Assembly (NCBI GenBank): GCA_029570205.1
Contig: JAKQSI010000093.1
Location: forward strand, 1-64,000
Direction of reading: 5' to 3'
Source: Candidatus Omnitrophota bacterium
GTDB taxonomy: Bacteria; Hinthialibacterota; Hinthialibacteria; Hinthialibacterales; JAKPRU01
Length of the DNA stretch: 64,000 bases
Both the position numbers and the translations under genes were made by a program. Positions within the stretch are counted from its first letter, which is position 1. The number at the start of each line of letters is the position of its first letter. Shown here one piece after another: positions 9,445-19,437 of this stretch. Below the pieces are notes generated by a model. It made no database searches, was not told where the DNA came from, and saw nothing but the letters and a program-made list of their open reading frames with translations.

Positions 9445-10659
9445 GTGAGTTCCCAATTTCGATTTTCAACCCTGGCTGTAGGATTCAGCGTGATCCTGGC
9501 GTTTGCGATCGGTTGTGGAAATAATCCGGACAAGGCTTATGAGCGTACTATGCGGGCATACGAGCAAAACGATTGGATCGGCGCTTCATTGTATGCCCAG
9601 GAGTTTATCAACCGTTTCCCGGACGATCCACGTGTTCGTCAAATGTATGATGTGCTGGTGAATTGCCACATGAACTTAAAAGAATGGGCCTTGGCGCGCG
9701 CTGTCTGCGAGGAAGTTGTGAAGCGTTTCCCGAATGAAAATGTGCGGTACGGTGCGGAATTAGCTCGCGGAGCAACTTTCCTGGGAGAAGGCAAATTCGA
9801 TGAGGGACTGGCCGCGTTCAGCCAGATTATCGATTCCACCGCCGGCATCGTTGTTCGGCTGCGCGCGATTGACTACAGCGCATCCGCTTACCAGATGAAG
9901 GCCTCTCAACCGAATGCCGCAACCGAAACCGAATGGGCCAACGCGATCTCCGCTTATGACCGCTGGCTGGCTCTTGCCTCCATCCCCGAAGCCGCCTCGG
10001 CAATCTCAGATATCACGCAAGCCTGCGCCGGTATTCTGACCCGTCGGGCGGAGGTGTGGCACCAGGCCGGCGATCTGCTGCGGTGCTCCCAGGCCTACGC
10101 AGAAATCGCCGATGCCACACCGTTCCCCGACCTGACTCGCTCCGAATGGTCGTACTACTCCGCCGAATACCTGAAAGCTCATATTCAAAAAGGAAATCCC
10201 GACGCGCCGATCAGCGATGCGGACCGGCAACAACTCATCGCCGCTTACACCAAGACGGTTGAGCAGTTTCCCGATACGGATTTTGGTATCTGGGCGCGGG
10301 TAGAACTCTGCAAACTGTACAAACCGATTGACCCGCAGAAGGCCGAATCCTATCTGACCCAGGCCGTTGAACGCTATCAGAAATATGTGGAACAATTTAA
10401 GGATACGACCGATCCGCACGAAAAAGATGTGCAACGGTTCTACAAAACCAAAATCGCCGATGCCTATTTCGCCGTCGAAGACCTGGATCGCGCCGAGAAA
10501 GCATTCCTCGATCTCAGGAACACGTTCGGCGACGACCAGAATGTGGTGCAATACTGCAATATGAAACTGAAGTTCATTGAGGATATTCGGAATCGGGTAT
10601 CCGGTTCCCCTGTGAGTGCAACAGCGGAACTCGAGGCCGCAACACCTGCCGGGCAATGA
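9445..10659 (+). CDS. TPR-rich lipoprotein
   Basis: 404 residues starting at GTG 9445 with GAGGAAAGGA upstream. The N-terminus is a lipoprotein signal: a hydrophobic run then AIGC with the lipobox Cys near residue 24, so it should be anchored in the envelope. The rest is helical repeats of TPR/YfiO style (AYEQNDWIGASLYAQEFINRFP, KEWALARAVCEEVVKRFP, EDLDRAEKAFLDL). Such proteins act as scaffolds in outer-membrane assembly or secretion. It is divergent from the CehA gene and convergent with the next gene, so it is its own transcription unit. A BamD-like role is possible but not shown. Confidence 0.7.
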   Translation: MSSQFRFSTLAVGFSVILAFAIGCGNNPDKAYERTMRAYEQNDWIGASLYAQEFINRFPDDPRVRQMYDVLVNCHMNLKEWALARAVCEEVVKRFPNENVRYGAELARGATFLGEGKFDEGLAAFSQIIDSTAGIVVRLRAIDYSASAYQMKASQPNAATETEWANAISAYDRWLALASIPEAASAISDITQACAGILTRRAEVWHQAGDLLRCSQAYAEIADATPFPDLTRSEWSYYSAEYLKAHIQKGNPDAPISDADRQQLIAAYTKTVEQFPDTDFGIWARVELCKLYKPIDPQKAESYLTQAVERYQKYVEQFKDTTDPHEKDVQRFYKTKIADAYFAVEDLDRAEKAFLDLRNTFGDDQNVVQYCNMKLKFIEDIRNRVSGSPVSATAELEAATPAGQ

Positions 10660-10663
10660 CAAT

Positions 10664-13501
10664 CTACTTGCCTGGAGAGTGAACCCAGTAGGGTGTCGCC
10701 ACTTCGGGATCCGGGTAAATGGCTGCATTGCCCACCGCATCGCAGGCTTCTAAAAAATACATCATCCCCTCCGGAGCCGACGGAATACGACCGGTGTAGA
10801 CATTCCCCTCACCTGCCAGGACCAGGACCTCCCAGGGACGACTCGAGGGAACAGCCTTATACCACAGGCGGACCTTTTCCACCTTCGAGAGATCGTTGAT
10901 ATCAAACCGAAGGATCAGGTTCCCATCCTCTTGCGAAACTTGGCCGGGAGAATGGACAACATGCGGCGGCGCGTTATCGTTCGTGACAAACAGCCGATAA
11001 TACCGTCCCCCCATCAAGGTGGGCGATTCCACATGATTTCCCGCAATCTCCGCCGAAAAGAAGTATTCGAGTAATCCCTCGGTCACAGAGTCTCCGGGAA
11101 TCTTGACGGCAAAGTAATTCGGCATCCGCACTTCCTGCGCATCCAGACTCTGTCCCTGTCCGGCGCTGTTCCGATAGCGGATTTTCACACCCCTCACCGG
11201 GATATTCGGCGGAAAACTCAGCTCCAGGGTCACGTCTTTGCCGGGCCGTGGATGATCGGGTCGCACATGGCCGAACGTCGGTCGCCAGCGACGACCTGTA
11301 CCGAGTTCGTTCCATTCCTTCTCTTCCTGGTCGATTATACGACGGTTCTCATCCGGCTCATTGATTTGATTCAGCCAATGGAACTGGGAGGTTTTCATCC
11401 GAAGCAGCTCCGGGAAAGCTTTGTATCTTCGGTCCGTGACCAGGGAAAGCGCTGCCCATTCTCGACTGGCTGATTGAACCCCTTCCTTGGCTGCCCACAG
11501 GTTCTGGTGGCTCCCAGTCAAACGATACATTCCGAGGTGGTATGCGCTTGTGGCCTTGGTGAGATGATAGGTACTCAGATGCCGCAGGGCTTCCACATCC
11601 AATTGCCAGGCCCGAATCTCCTTCCATCCTTTTCTCTCAAACGGAGTGGTGAGCGCATCGGCCGTTCCCATTTTCGGCGCGGGCCGCAGGGTCATCACCT
11701 GCTCCAACGTGCGTTGGGCCTTCGCCGCTTTTCCTGTCGCCTTCGCCAGAATCTCAAGTGGTGATTTCTTTCCGGTCGCGGTTCCTTCCACGCGAAGCGT
11801 GGCCAGTTCCAACAGGCTTTGGATTGTCGTTTCGTCCTGCGGCAGGGTCGATTGAAACTGCTCCGAAATGTTGACGGAGGTCTCCAATTCCGGGGCCGTG
11901 TTCCGACGATCCGGGCCGAGACAACTTGTGGCGTAAATCGCCGGAACAACCTGTGACATATCGATCAGCACCTGCAACATCGATCGCGCCGAGGCCGTGG
12001 GCAAAAACGAAAAATGCCTCTGAAAACGATGTTCCAGCGCTTCGCGCGGCAGGTCCGGCGAATAAGCCAGGCGTCCCCACATCAACCACCAGTACCAATC
12101 CCGCTCGAATGTCCAGGTCCAATACGACAAATCCTCGTAGGCCGTGTTGGTGTAGACATCCGTAAGAGGGCCATAAGCCCCGATCGGCTGAACGGTCATT
12201 CCGACCCCGTTCCCCAGGCGGCAGGATTCCACAACTCGACGTATGGCTTCCGGGTCCCCCCAGGGAAAAATCCGATGCTCCCCGGAAGCCCGAATCTCAT
12301 AGATCACATCGTAGTTCCGAGGCTGTGTCAGCAGATCGTCGTAGGTATACTGCTCCCAGCCGATGTACCGTCCGGCAGGAACCTGGTATGGCAATCCAAG
12401 AAAATCGCCGTTAAACTTGACCTCCACGGCTGTGGCATTGGTATACCCCCCCGCGAGAGCCGTGATGTCACCGCGTTTGAGCAGCCAACTCCGCATAATC
12501 AAAGGGATGCTGCCTTCCGCCCTCTCAATCGCCGGAAGCACATACCGTTGATAGAACAGCACCCCCCGTCCCGACTCGCCCACGCGGAATCCAGCGCCGC
12601 TCAGTTCGGGACAGGACTGCAAGAGTTTGTCCCACGCTTGCGTGGAATAGGCTCCCAATGTTTCCTCGGTCTCTTCTTGAGATGGGGCAGGATGACCGGG
12701 AATTCGCCACGATGCATCGTAAGAAACCAGGAACACCCGAATCCCGCGATTGTGGGCGAGTTCTATGATCCGGTTCAGCATCGCGGCGTTCTGCTCGGCC
12801 TGCAAAGCGCCCACTCCCACTTCGGGATACGCTTCGACATACGTGAAATACGGAAGAATGTTGTGCGATTGAGTGCTGATTAAATCGTACACACCGTGCA
12901 GATCCAGAACATTGAATCGGCTCCGTGCGAGCATATCCATCCAGCCTTGCCAAAAATCCTCCGAATAAAACCAGGACCATGGGTCGTCCAGGGCCTGACG
13001 TTGAATCAGAATCTGCGCGCCACGGACGCCAAGATACGGAATATGGACTCCATCCCGAACCGCCTGGTAGGGGGCCTGCTGCGTGCCCGCGCGGTCAATT
13101 TGCTCCGCCACTTCTTGCAGGCCGTACATCGCCCCTGCCGGGTCGGCTCCTGCAACCAGAACCTCGCTGCTTTCTCCCGCTTTGCGCACCCGGACCTCAA
13201 AACTCCCTGTCGATCCTACCGAGATAGACAGATTTTTGGCAAGCGGATGCTCCGGCAGAGTGGCGCAATTCAGCAGGTCTCCCACGGTTACACGGAACAC
13301 GCTGCCCCCCCCCGATGCCTGAAACATGTCGCGTACACGCACAACCAGACCCTTGTCGCGTAAAACTTCTTCCAGGTCCAGCACCCCGAAACGGATCGGT
13401 TCCGGCATTTGATCGTACAGATACAGGATCTCCGATTGCTCAACAGCGAAAACCGGGAAAGCCGTTATCCAGATCAAGGTCAGCAGCCCAAGGCGTTTCA
13501 T
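10664..13501 (-). CDS. Secreted large glycosidase-like protein (alpha-glucuronidase/hexosaminidase-type fold)
   Basis: 945 residues with signal peptide MKRLGLLTLIWITAFPVFA and ribosome site GGAGGATGCC. The first roughly 140 residues look like the small alpha/beta domain that precedes the barrel in GH20/GH67/GH84-type enzymes (AGADPAGAMYGLQEVAEQI). A long barrel region follows (SRFNVLDLHGVYDL, NRGIRVFLVSYDASW, EVKFNGDFLG), then a helical part and C-terminal Ig-like beta-sandwich segments (about 760-930). This layout fits an exo-acting enzyme on uronic-acid or amino-sugar residues. No neighbouring transporter tells the substrate. It follows murA on the same strand but a 159-base gap separates them. 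Confidence 0.62.
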   Translation of the reverse strand: MKRLGLLTLIWITAFPVFAVEQSEILYLYDQMPEPIRFGVLDLEEVLRDKGLVVRVRDMFQASGGGSVFRVTVGDLLNCATLPEHPLAKNLSISVGSTGSFEVRVRKAGESSEVLVAGADPAGAMYGLQEVAEQIDRAGTQQAPYQAVRDGVHIPYLGVRGAQILIQRQALDDPWSWFYSEDFWQGWMDMLARSRFNVLDLHGVYDLISTQSHNILPYFTYVEAYPEVGVGALQAEQNAAMLNRIIELAHNRGIRVFLVSYDASWRIPGHPAPSQEETEETLGAYSTQAWDKLLQSCPELSGAGFRVGESGRGVLFYQRYVLPAIERAEGSIPLIMRSWLLKRGDITALAGGYTNATAVEVKFNGDFLGLPYQVPAGRYIGWEQYTYDDLLTQPRNYDVIYEIRASGEHRIFPWGDPEAIRRVVESCRLGNGVGMTVQPIGAYGPLTDVYTNTAYEDLSYWTWTFERDWYWWLMWGRLAYSPDLPREALEHRFQRHFSFLPTASARSMLQVLIDMSQVVPAIYATSCLGPDRRNTAPELETSVNISEQFQSTLPQDETTIQSLLELATLRVEGTATGKKSPLEILAKATGKAAKAQRTLEQVMTLRPAPKMGTADALTTPFERKGWKEIRAWQLDVEALRHLSTYHLTKATSAYHLGMYRLTGSHQNLWAAKEGVQSASREWAALSLVTDRRYKAFPELLRMKTSQFHWLNQINEPDENRRIIDQEEKEWNELGTGRRWRPTFGHVRPDHPRPGKDVTLELSFPPNIPVRGVKIRYRNSAGQGQSLDAQEVRMPNYFAVKIPGDSVTEGLLEYFFSAEIAGNHVESPTLMGGRYYRLFVTNDNAPPHVVHSPGQVSQEDGNLILRFDINDLSKVEKVRLWYKAVPSSRPWEVLVLAGEGNVYTGRIPSAPEGMMYFLEACDAVGNAAIYPDPEVATPYWVHSPGK

Positions 13502-13660
13502 GGCATCCTCCGCTTATCCGCCTGTTGTGTTGCATTCCACAGGCCGGAAACCTGTGCCGGCCACCTGCTTCTCCCTCTCTCGCTGCGAGTGCCAATTGGT
13601 CCTATTTGTCCCATTCGTCCCATTCCCCACGGGAGAACGAAGAGATTTCTCCTCCCCGTT
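13502..13660. repeat. Intergenic inverted repeat of the CACAGG/CCTGTG family
   Basis: Between murA and the large glycosidase gene lies CACAGG-ccggaaa-CCTGTG near 13542-13560, with GGCC/GGCC extensions. The same kind of hairpin occurs at 17297, 25634 and 55590. It is followed by a C/T-rich stretch but no T-run, so it may be a repeat family rather than a classic terminator. Confidence 0.45.
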
Positions 13661-14947
13661 TCAATCATCCGCCCTCACAATGTTCGCTCCAAGCTGCCTC
13701 AGACGGTAATCCAGTTTCTCATAACCCCGGTCGATCTGTTCGATATTCTGGATTACGCTTTCCCCATCGGCACACAGGGCCGCTATCAACAGGGCCATAC
13801 CGGCTCGAATATCCGGGCTGGAGATAACACTTCCCCGCAGTTTGGTTGAGCCGATAATTACCGCCCGGTGCGGATCACAAAGAATGATATTCGCCCCCAT
13901 CCCGATCAAACGGTCCACAAAAAACAGACGGCTTTCATACATCTTCTCGAATACCATCACAGAGCCTTTAGTTTGAGTGGCAATTACTACGACGATACTG
14001 GTCAAGTCCGCAGGAAATCCGGGCCAGGGCGCATCATCGATTTTTACCAGACCGTTGAGAACATCAGGTCGCACTTCCAGGCTTTGACCGGGCGGAACAT
14101 GCAGTGCTCCATCCGTGCAGGTCACATCGATTCCGAGCCGTCCAAACTGGTACAGAATCATCCGCAAATCTTCATAGGGAACATCTCGAATCAGGAGGTC
14201 ACTGCCCGTTACGGCCGCCAGGCCGATTACACTGCCGATCTCGACATAGTCGGCGGCGATACGGTGGGTCCCGCCTTTCAGGTCCTCCACTCCGTTGATG
14301 GTGAGCATGTTCGATCCGATCCCGCTAATCTGCGCTCCAAGGGTATTCAGGAACCGGCAGAGCTGCTGCACACTCGGCTCGCAGGCCGCATTTCGAATGA
14401 TAGTCTGTCCTTCCGCCAGCGCAGCGGCCATCACCAGGTTCTCGGTCCCCGTCACACTGGCCTCGTCCATCAGGATATCGGCGCCTTTGAGACGTTGGCC
14501 GCACCAGAGATGAAACGAATCCGCCGAGGCGGAACAATGAACCCCCATCTGCTGAAATCCCAGCAGGTGCGAATCAATCCGCCGCCGTCCGATGCGATCT
14601 CCACCCGGTTGGGGAAATTGCGTTCGTCCGCAGCGGGCCAGGAGAGGAGCCGCGAGTGTGATGGAACCCCGAATGCCGCGGGCGACATCTTTCGGCAGGG
14701 AGGTCGCTCCGATATGTTGTGCCTTAACCTTTACCTCGTGCGGTCCGACATGTTCCACCGAGGCCCCGATCTCCTCGAGCAGCTGCAACATACTTCGCAC
14801 ATCGCCGATATCCGGCAGGTTCTCCAGGTGCACCTCTTCCCGCGTCAACAGGCACGCGCTCAATACCGGCAGCGCCTCATTTTTGTTCCCGGACGGAATA
14901 AACTCCCCGCCCAGCGGATTGCCGCCCTCGACAACGAAACGCGCCAT
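13661..14947 (-). CDS. murA: UDP-N-acetylglucosamine 1-carboxyvinyltransferase
   Basis: 428 residues, usual length. MurA transfers enolpyruvate from PEP to UDP-GlcNAc in the cytoplasm, the first committed step of peptidoglycan synthesis. ATG 14947 is chosen over an 18-codon Arg-rich extension because GGAGTGGTGAC precedes it. Lys22 sits in SGNKNEALP and the Asp of [14 protein letters not shown] matches the catalytic Asp305 of E. coli. The active-site loop reads [12 protein letters not shown], so the position of E. coli Cys115 is Asp117. That swap is known in Mycobacterium and Chlamydia and makes the enzyme insensitive to fosfomycin. It lies downstream of the GHMP kinase. Confidence 0.96.
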   Translation of the reverse strand: MARFVVEGGNPLGGEFIPSGNKNEALPVLSACLLTREEVHLENLPDIGDVRSMLQLLEEIGASVEHVGPHEVKVKAQHIGATSLPKDVARGIRGSITLAAPLLARCGRTQFPQPGGDRIGRRRIDSHLLGFQQMGVHCSASADSFHLWCGQRLKGADILMDEASVTGTENLVMAAALAEGQTIIRNAACEPSVQQLCRFLNTLGAQISGIGSNMLTINGVEDLKGGTHRIAADYVEIGSVIGLAAVTGSDLLIRDVPYEDLRMILYQFGRLGIDVTCTDGALHVPPGQSLEVRPDVLNGLVKIDDAPWPGFPADLTSIVVVIATQTKGSVMVFEKMYESRLFFVDRLIGMGANIILCDPHRAVIIGSTKLRGSVISSPDIRAGMALLIAALCADGESVIQNIEQIDRGYEKLDYRLRQLGANIVRADD

Positions 14948-15077
14948 GTCACCACTCCTGTGTCGCCGACGCCTTCTCCGCAGACTGGAAACCTGTGCCA
15001 CCCATTTTTCTCCTTTGCCTCCAGGAGAGGATTCGGGTAAGGGAATGTCCGGGTAGCGCCAGCCTCCTGCCGGTGTT

Positions 15078-16076
15078 CTATTTGATGACCTTCGGGACGA
15101 TCACTTCCGCCCCGATTTCTTTGTACGCGTCTATCAACTTCTGCAACATTTCCGGCGTGCCGTCGTATGTACCGATCACCGCGCCGCCCGATCCCGCAAA
15201 CTTCGAACTGGCGCCGACGCGGCGCCCGGTATGCACAAGACGAAGGTCTGCCTGGCGCAACGGCACAATCGAGGCCCGCAAATCAAAATTCTCATTCATT
15301 AACTCCGAAAGCCGCTTAAAATTGCCCTCCGCCAACGCCTGCTTCGCCTCCACCGTAATCTCGGCAAAACGCTGCATCGCCCGCACCACGTCCGGATCGC
15401 CGCGACTGAACCGCTCGCGAAGATTGGTGTGCACAATCTCAGAGCCTTCCGAAAGATCCGTTTGATAGGCCACATAAAGCGGCGGCAGCTTCGTATGATC
15501 CAACTCTTCGTAGTATCCGTACCCCTGTCGCTGCATCAATTCACGGTTGAAATCCATGTAGACCAGTCCCTGGTATGTCTGGATCACCCGGTCCTGCAAT
15601 CCGGCAGCAATACCCAATTCATCCACCTCCGCGCTCAACACCAGATTCGGCTGAATATGCTTCGGAATCTCCACGCCGAAAAACTGGCGAAGCGCTCGGA
15701 TCGTCGCCGTGATAATCGCGCTCGATCCCGCAAGCCCGACACGCGCGGGGATGTTCGATTCGTATTCTAATGTAAAATTCCGGTCTGAGAGTTCGATGCC
15801 TTCCTGGTCGCAGTAATCCGCGAATCGCTTGATTGTGGCCATTATCAGCCGGACACCGCCGTAATAGCCGTTCTGGTTGATGCACTCCCGGAGCGCTTTC
15901 AAAGACCGATAAACCGGTGTGTCGATCGCGCTGGGTTTGATTTCGAGATTGGCGGATGGGTAGCAGAGAACGCGGGCACGAAAGTTCCCTACGATCAGCG
16001 AAATGGTCTTACCGTAATAGCCATCGGAAGGATTGCCCACCAGACCCGCACGCGCATAAGCGTATGTTTCTATCAT
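15078..16076 (-). CDS. GHMP kinase, glucuronokinase-like
   Basis: 332 residues. GHMP kinases phosphorylate small sugars or isoprenoid precursors with ATP. The ATP loop is [15 protein letters not shown] (about 110-124), the family's PxxxGLxSSA motif. The early [15 protein letters not shown] matches the substrate segment of glucuronokinase and related sugar-1-kinases, and a late [12 protein letters not shown] is the third GHMP motif. The glucuronokinase reading (glucuronate to glucuronate-1-phosphate) is the closest I recognise and fits the sugar-acid theme of the neighbourhood. Heptose or fucose kinase remains possible. It lies between the methyltransferase and murA on the same strand. Confidence 0.75.
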   Translation of the reverse strand: MIETYAYARAGLVGNPSDGYYGKTISLIVGNFRARVLCYPSANLEIKPSAIDTPVYRSLKALRECINQNGYYGGVRLIMATIKRFADYCDQEGIELSDRNFTLEYESNIPARVGLAGSSAIITATIRALRQFFGVEIPKHIQPNLVLSAEVDELGIAAGLQDRVIQTYQGLVYMDFNRELMQRQGYGYYEELDHTKLPPLYVAYQTDLSEGSEIVHTNLRERFSRGDPDVVRAMQRFAEITVEAKQALAEGNFKRLSELMNENFDLRASIVPLRQADLRLVHTGRRVGASSKFAGSGGAVIGTYDGTPEMLQKLIDAYKEIGAEVIVPKVIK

Positions 16077-16228
16077 GTCGAACTCCTGGACATAAATCGA
16101 GCGGATGTAAAGTATTTCGGCGCCGACTCAGGATAAGACATGTTGCATTGGGATAGAAGTCCGGCACGGTCGCATTGCTACATCTTCGACACCGCCGGAA
16201 AAAGGAATGAAAGAATCAAGAGAATCCC

Positions 16229-17269
16229 TCAATCAAGCGAATCAGGGTTCAGATAATCAGGCAAATCATGGTTAGCCCCGCTCGCCCTCTCCATCCTTGG
16301 AGACGGGCTGGGGGGTAAGGACTTCTTATCCGCAAAACAAACAAGGGATTCCCCGCAATCCACCATTGTGCCGATACGATCCACCAGCCGAAATACCGCC
16401 TCCATGGGGTGACAGCGGAACGGATGAACCAGCGGAAACCACACCGGATGTCCGTGATGCACAGAAAAAATCCATTCCACGGAAAATCCCACCGCCTCCA
16501 GCGCGTACGCAAGCGACCGGGGAGAGAAATACAGAAGATGAACAGGCGGAGACAGCCGTCCGAATCGAGTCCGAAGGTCTTTTTTCATAAGAATCCGAAC
16601 GGCCGCTTGAGCCACGGGGCCGGCTACGCGGCGAATGAATCGCTCAATCCGGCTTCGTAAGCTTTCTGCGTTGTCCGTGTCCAGAACCAGGAAACCGCCC
16701 GGTTTCAGCAGGCGGAAAACACTTTCCAGAGTCTCCCGGGGTCGCGACAGATGCTCAATACAATGCTTCAGCCGTATAATGTCGAATCGGTCCGCACCCA
16801 GTTCCGCCGATTCGATCGCGCCGTGAAAAATGGTGACCCCTTCTACCGGCTGGGCGTGACTCACCGCCTCACGGGACACTTCAATTCCGAATGCCTGCCA
16901 TCCTGCTTTTGTAAAGGCTTCCAGGTATCGACCATCGCCGCATCCCACATCCAGAATGGACCCCTGCGTGATACCGGTGACACGCTCAATCGCTCGCCGC
17001 TGACGCTCCGATTCTTCCCGCATCTGCGCCGCTTTTTCCGCATCGAAGTATCCATGCCCGGCGTCGCCCCAATTGCTTTCGTAATACTCGCGATTGTAGA
17101 TTTCCTCGCAATCTTCCTGGGTCAGAACCGGGAATGGAGACACAAAAATCAGCGTGCATACCCGGCATCGCACCGCTTGATATTCCCGCCCGTCCCGCCC
17201 CAGAATGCTGTCGATTCTCCGAATATCCGTTGCGGCACAGATTGGGCATTTGTCCTGGATGAATTCCAT
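16229..17269 (-). CDS. SAM-dependent methyltransferase with N-terminal zinc ribbon
   Basis: 346 residues from ATG 17269; a GTG 33 bases earlier would lie inside the hairpin that ends the rpsA transcript, so the ATG with AGGGA upstream is preferred. The N-terminus has CPIC and CRVC pairs about 25 residues apart, a zinc ribbon typical of sugar C-methyltransferases. The SAM-binding motif is SILDVGCGDGRYL, followed by FDIIRLKHCIEHL and LKPGGFLVLDTDN. Such proteins often methylate nucleotide-linked sugars or lipid-linked glycans. It lies downstream of rpsA and upstream of the GHMP kinase. Confidence 0.8.
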   Translation of the reverse strand: MEFIQDKCPICAATDIRRIDSILGRDGREYQAVRCRVCTLIFVSPFPVLTQEDCEEIYNREYYESNWGDAGHGYFDAEKAAQMREESERQRRAIERVTGITQGSILDVGCGDGRYLEAFTKAGWQAFGIEVSREAVSHAQPVEGVTIFHGAIESAELGADRFDIIRLKHCIEHLSRPRETLESVFRLLKPGGFLVLDTDNAESLRSRIERFIRRVAGPVAQAAVRILMKKDLRTRFGRLSPPVHLLYFSPRSLAYALEAVGFSVEWIFSVHHGHPVWFPLVHPFRCHPMEAVFRLVDRIGTMVDCGESLVCFADKKSLPPSPSPRMERASGANHDLPDYLNPDSLD

Positions 17270-17296
17270 CCGATTGATCCCTGCCGGAAAAGAATC

Positions 17297-17324
17297 GGGC
17301 ACAGGCCCATCAGGACCTGTGCCC
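17297..17324 (-). terminator. Hairpin after rpsA, probable terminator
   Basis: Nine-base arms GGGCACAGG (17297-17305) and CCTGTGCCC (17316-17324) enclose a 10-base loop, 32 bases past the rpsA stop. On the minus strand it is followed by GATTCTTTTCC, a weak T-rich tail. It would end or attenuate the cmk-plsC-rpsA transcript before the methyltransferase gene. Its sequence belongs to the CACAGG/CCTGTG hairpin family seen elsewhere in the window. Confidence 0.55.
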
Positions 17325-17355
17325 GCTCAATTTCGTCTCTATGAGTAATGCCGGA

Positions 17356-19437
17356 TCATCCTTCCCGATTGTCCTCTTGGGATTCTTCCGGGGGCGTTTC
17401 CGTCTCCCCGGCGTTTCCGTTCCGGTTTTTCGCCGCCTCCTCCGCCTGACGCGACTGAAGCGCCTCATGGATCAGCGCGCCCAGGGAGTTCAAAGACTCG
17501 GTGGAATTGCTGAGATACTGTTCCACTTCGCGATGTTCCTGTTCCCGCTGGTATTCTTTCATGGAAAGGCTGATCTTTTTGTTATGCCGATCGAACTTCG
17601 TGATTTTCATCTTCACCCGGTCCCCGACTTTAGGCGCTTCGTCACCTTTCAAAAGGGTAGAGGCGTGAGCCAGTCCTTCCACTCCGGAGGCCAGTTCCAC
17701 AAAGGCCCCGAATTCGGTCAATTTGACCACCGTCACATCGACTACATCCCCCACCCGGTAACTCTCACGGGCCACATCCCAGGGATCTTGCTCCAGCTGT
17801 TTCAGTCCCAGGGAAATCCGTTGCTGCTCCGGGTCGATATCGAGTACCTTGCAGGTAACCTCCATGCCTTTTTTCAACAATTGCTTGGGGTGCTTGACTT
17901 TCTCTGTCCAGGAAAGGTCCGAAACATGGATCATCCCATCCACACCTTCCGGCAGGCGCACGAACGCGCCAAAGTCGGTCAGACCGGTCACCTGGCCTTT
18001 AATCACGGAACCGACCGGGTAATTCGCCTTGGCGATCGTCCACGGATCCGTCATCGCTCCCCGTATGCTGAGGGAAATCCGGCGATGCTCTGCGTCGATG
18101 GCAAGCACTTTCACACGCACTTCATCCCCCACCTTTAATTCCTCCGATGGGTGTCTCAAGCGGCGGGTCCAGGAAATCTCTGAAATATGGACTAATCCTT
18201 CTACCCCTTCTTCGAGCTCCACAAAAGCCCCGTATTTCGCCAGGCTGGTAACTTTCCCTGTCACTTTGCAGCCGGGGGGATAGTGGTTCGCCACGCTCAG
18301 CCACGGATCGGACTTCGACTGTTTCATGCCCAGCGAAATCCGTTCTCCATCAACCTTCAATACCGTCACATCCACTTCCTGCCCGACTTTCACTACATCG
18401 CCCGGATGTGCCACATGACTCCAAGACATGTCGTTGATGTGCAGAAGTCCGTCAATTCCTCCCAGGTCTACAAAGGCGCCGAAATCGGTCAGATTCTTCA
18501 CTCGTCCCTTGATCCAGCTTCCTTCCCGGACCCGGTTCATTGTATCTTCCCGAAGACGTTTGCGTTCCTCTTCAAGAAACGCCCGCTGAGACAAAACCAA
18601 GTCGCGACGGCCCCGCATCTCGATAATCTTGGCCTTGATCCGTTGCCCCAGCAGGGCCTGCTGCTGCTCCGGCGTCCTCGAATGAGGTCCCATCTGTGAA
18701 AAAGGGATAAATCCCCGCAATCCATCTACATCCACCTGGAATCCGCCTTTCAGAATCTCCTGAACAACGCATTCCACCGGTTCGCCCTTTTCAAAGGCTT
18801 GGCGGGTCACAGCTTTTGCGCGACGTTCCTTCGCTTTCAGCCGTGAGAGAACCGGGTGTCCTTCCTGGTTCTCTCGTTGCACAACCATCACATCCACTTC
18901 CATTCCGATGAAGACATTCTGGTCTTTCCCGTCCTGCAGAAACTCCTTCAGAGGGACAATCCCCTCTGATTTCGAGCCGATATCGACAACCACGTCTTCG
19001 GAACTGACCTTCAAAACACGCCCTTTGATAATCTCCCCGACTTCAAATGTGGGCATTGTGCTGTCGATCAGCTGATTCATTTCCTCTTTTTCTTGCTCGG
19101 TGAACCCCTCACGGTTTTCATCGATTCCATCCGTGTCGGAGTCCCTTAACTCAACCAGAGACATCACCCGCTCATCCTCGGTGGCTGTGTCCGGACAGTC
19201 ATCGTATGCCGGCCTGCTGGAGTCGCTGTCGCCATCTATCGCGCTGTCGGAGGTCTCTCCGGGACCGTGGGGAAATTCCCCGACACCGTATGTCGTGTGG
19301 GGGTCGAATTCTTGTTTCTGTAACGCTGGAACCGATTCTGCGGTTTCTGGGGTTCTCCCCTGAAGTTCCTCCTCCTGTGTGACAGGCTCCGGACTGAACA
19401 ATTCCGATACCTGCTCCAAATGTCTCTCGTCGCTCAT
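17356..19437 (-). CDS. rpsA: 30S ribosomal protein S1
   Basis: 693 residues. S1 helps the 30S subunit bind mRNA. Six S1 RNA-binding domains follow one another from about residue 128, with typical starts FEVGEIIKGRV, FEKGEPVECVV, VREGSWIKGRV, YPPGCKVTGKV, YPVGSVIKGQV and YRVGDVVDVTV. Repeats three to six carry the GAFV(D/E/R)L and EG(V)xGLxH signatures. The first roughly 125 residues are an acidic, low-complexity extension absent from E. coli S1 (557 residues). The gene overlaps plsC by four bases (ATGA) and is third in cmk-plsC-rpsA, an arrangement found in many bacteria. Confidence 0.95.
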   Translation of the reverse strand: MSDERHLEQVSELFSPEPVTQEEELQGRTPETAESVPALQKQEFDPHTTYGVGEFPHGPGETSDSAIDGDSDSSRPAYDDCPDTATEDERVMSLVELRDSDTDGIDENREGFTEQEKEEMNQLIDSTMPTFEVGEIIKGRVLKVSSEDVVVDIGSKSEGIVPLKEFLQDGKDQNVFIGMEVDVMVVQRENQEGHPVLSRLKAKERRAKAVTRQAFEKGEPVECVVQEILKGGFQVDVDGLRGFIPFSQMGPHSRTPEQQQALLGQRIKAKIIEMRGRRDLVLSQRAFLEEERKRLREDTMNRVREGSWIKGRVKNLTDFGAFVDLGGIDGLLHINDMSWSHVAHPGDVVKVGQEVDVTVLKVDGERISLGMKQSKSDPWLSVANHYPPGCKVTGKVTSLAKYGAFVELEEGVEGLVHISEISWTRRLRHPSEELKVGDEVRVKVLAIDAEHRRISLSIRGAMTDPWTIAKANYPVGSVIKGQVTGLTDFGAFVRLPEGVDGMIHVSDLSWTEKVKHPKQLLKKGMEVTCKVLDIDPEQQRISLGLKQLEQDPWDVARESYRVGDVVDVTVVKLTEFGAFVELASGVEGLAHASTLLKGDEAPKVGDRVKMKITKFDRHNKKISLSMKEYQREQEHREVEQYLSNSTESLNSLGALIHEALQSRQAEEAAKNRNGNAGETETPPEESQEDNREG

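Noticed and set aside
12014-12883. Plus-strand open frame of 289 codons
   Set aside because: Antisense to the large glycosidase gene; no motif, no ribosome site.
13868-15040. Plus-strand open frame of 390 codons
   Set aside because: Antisense to murA, whose identity is certain.
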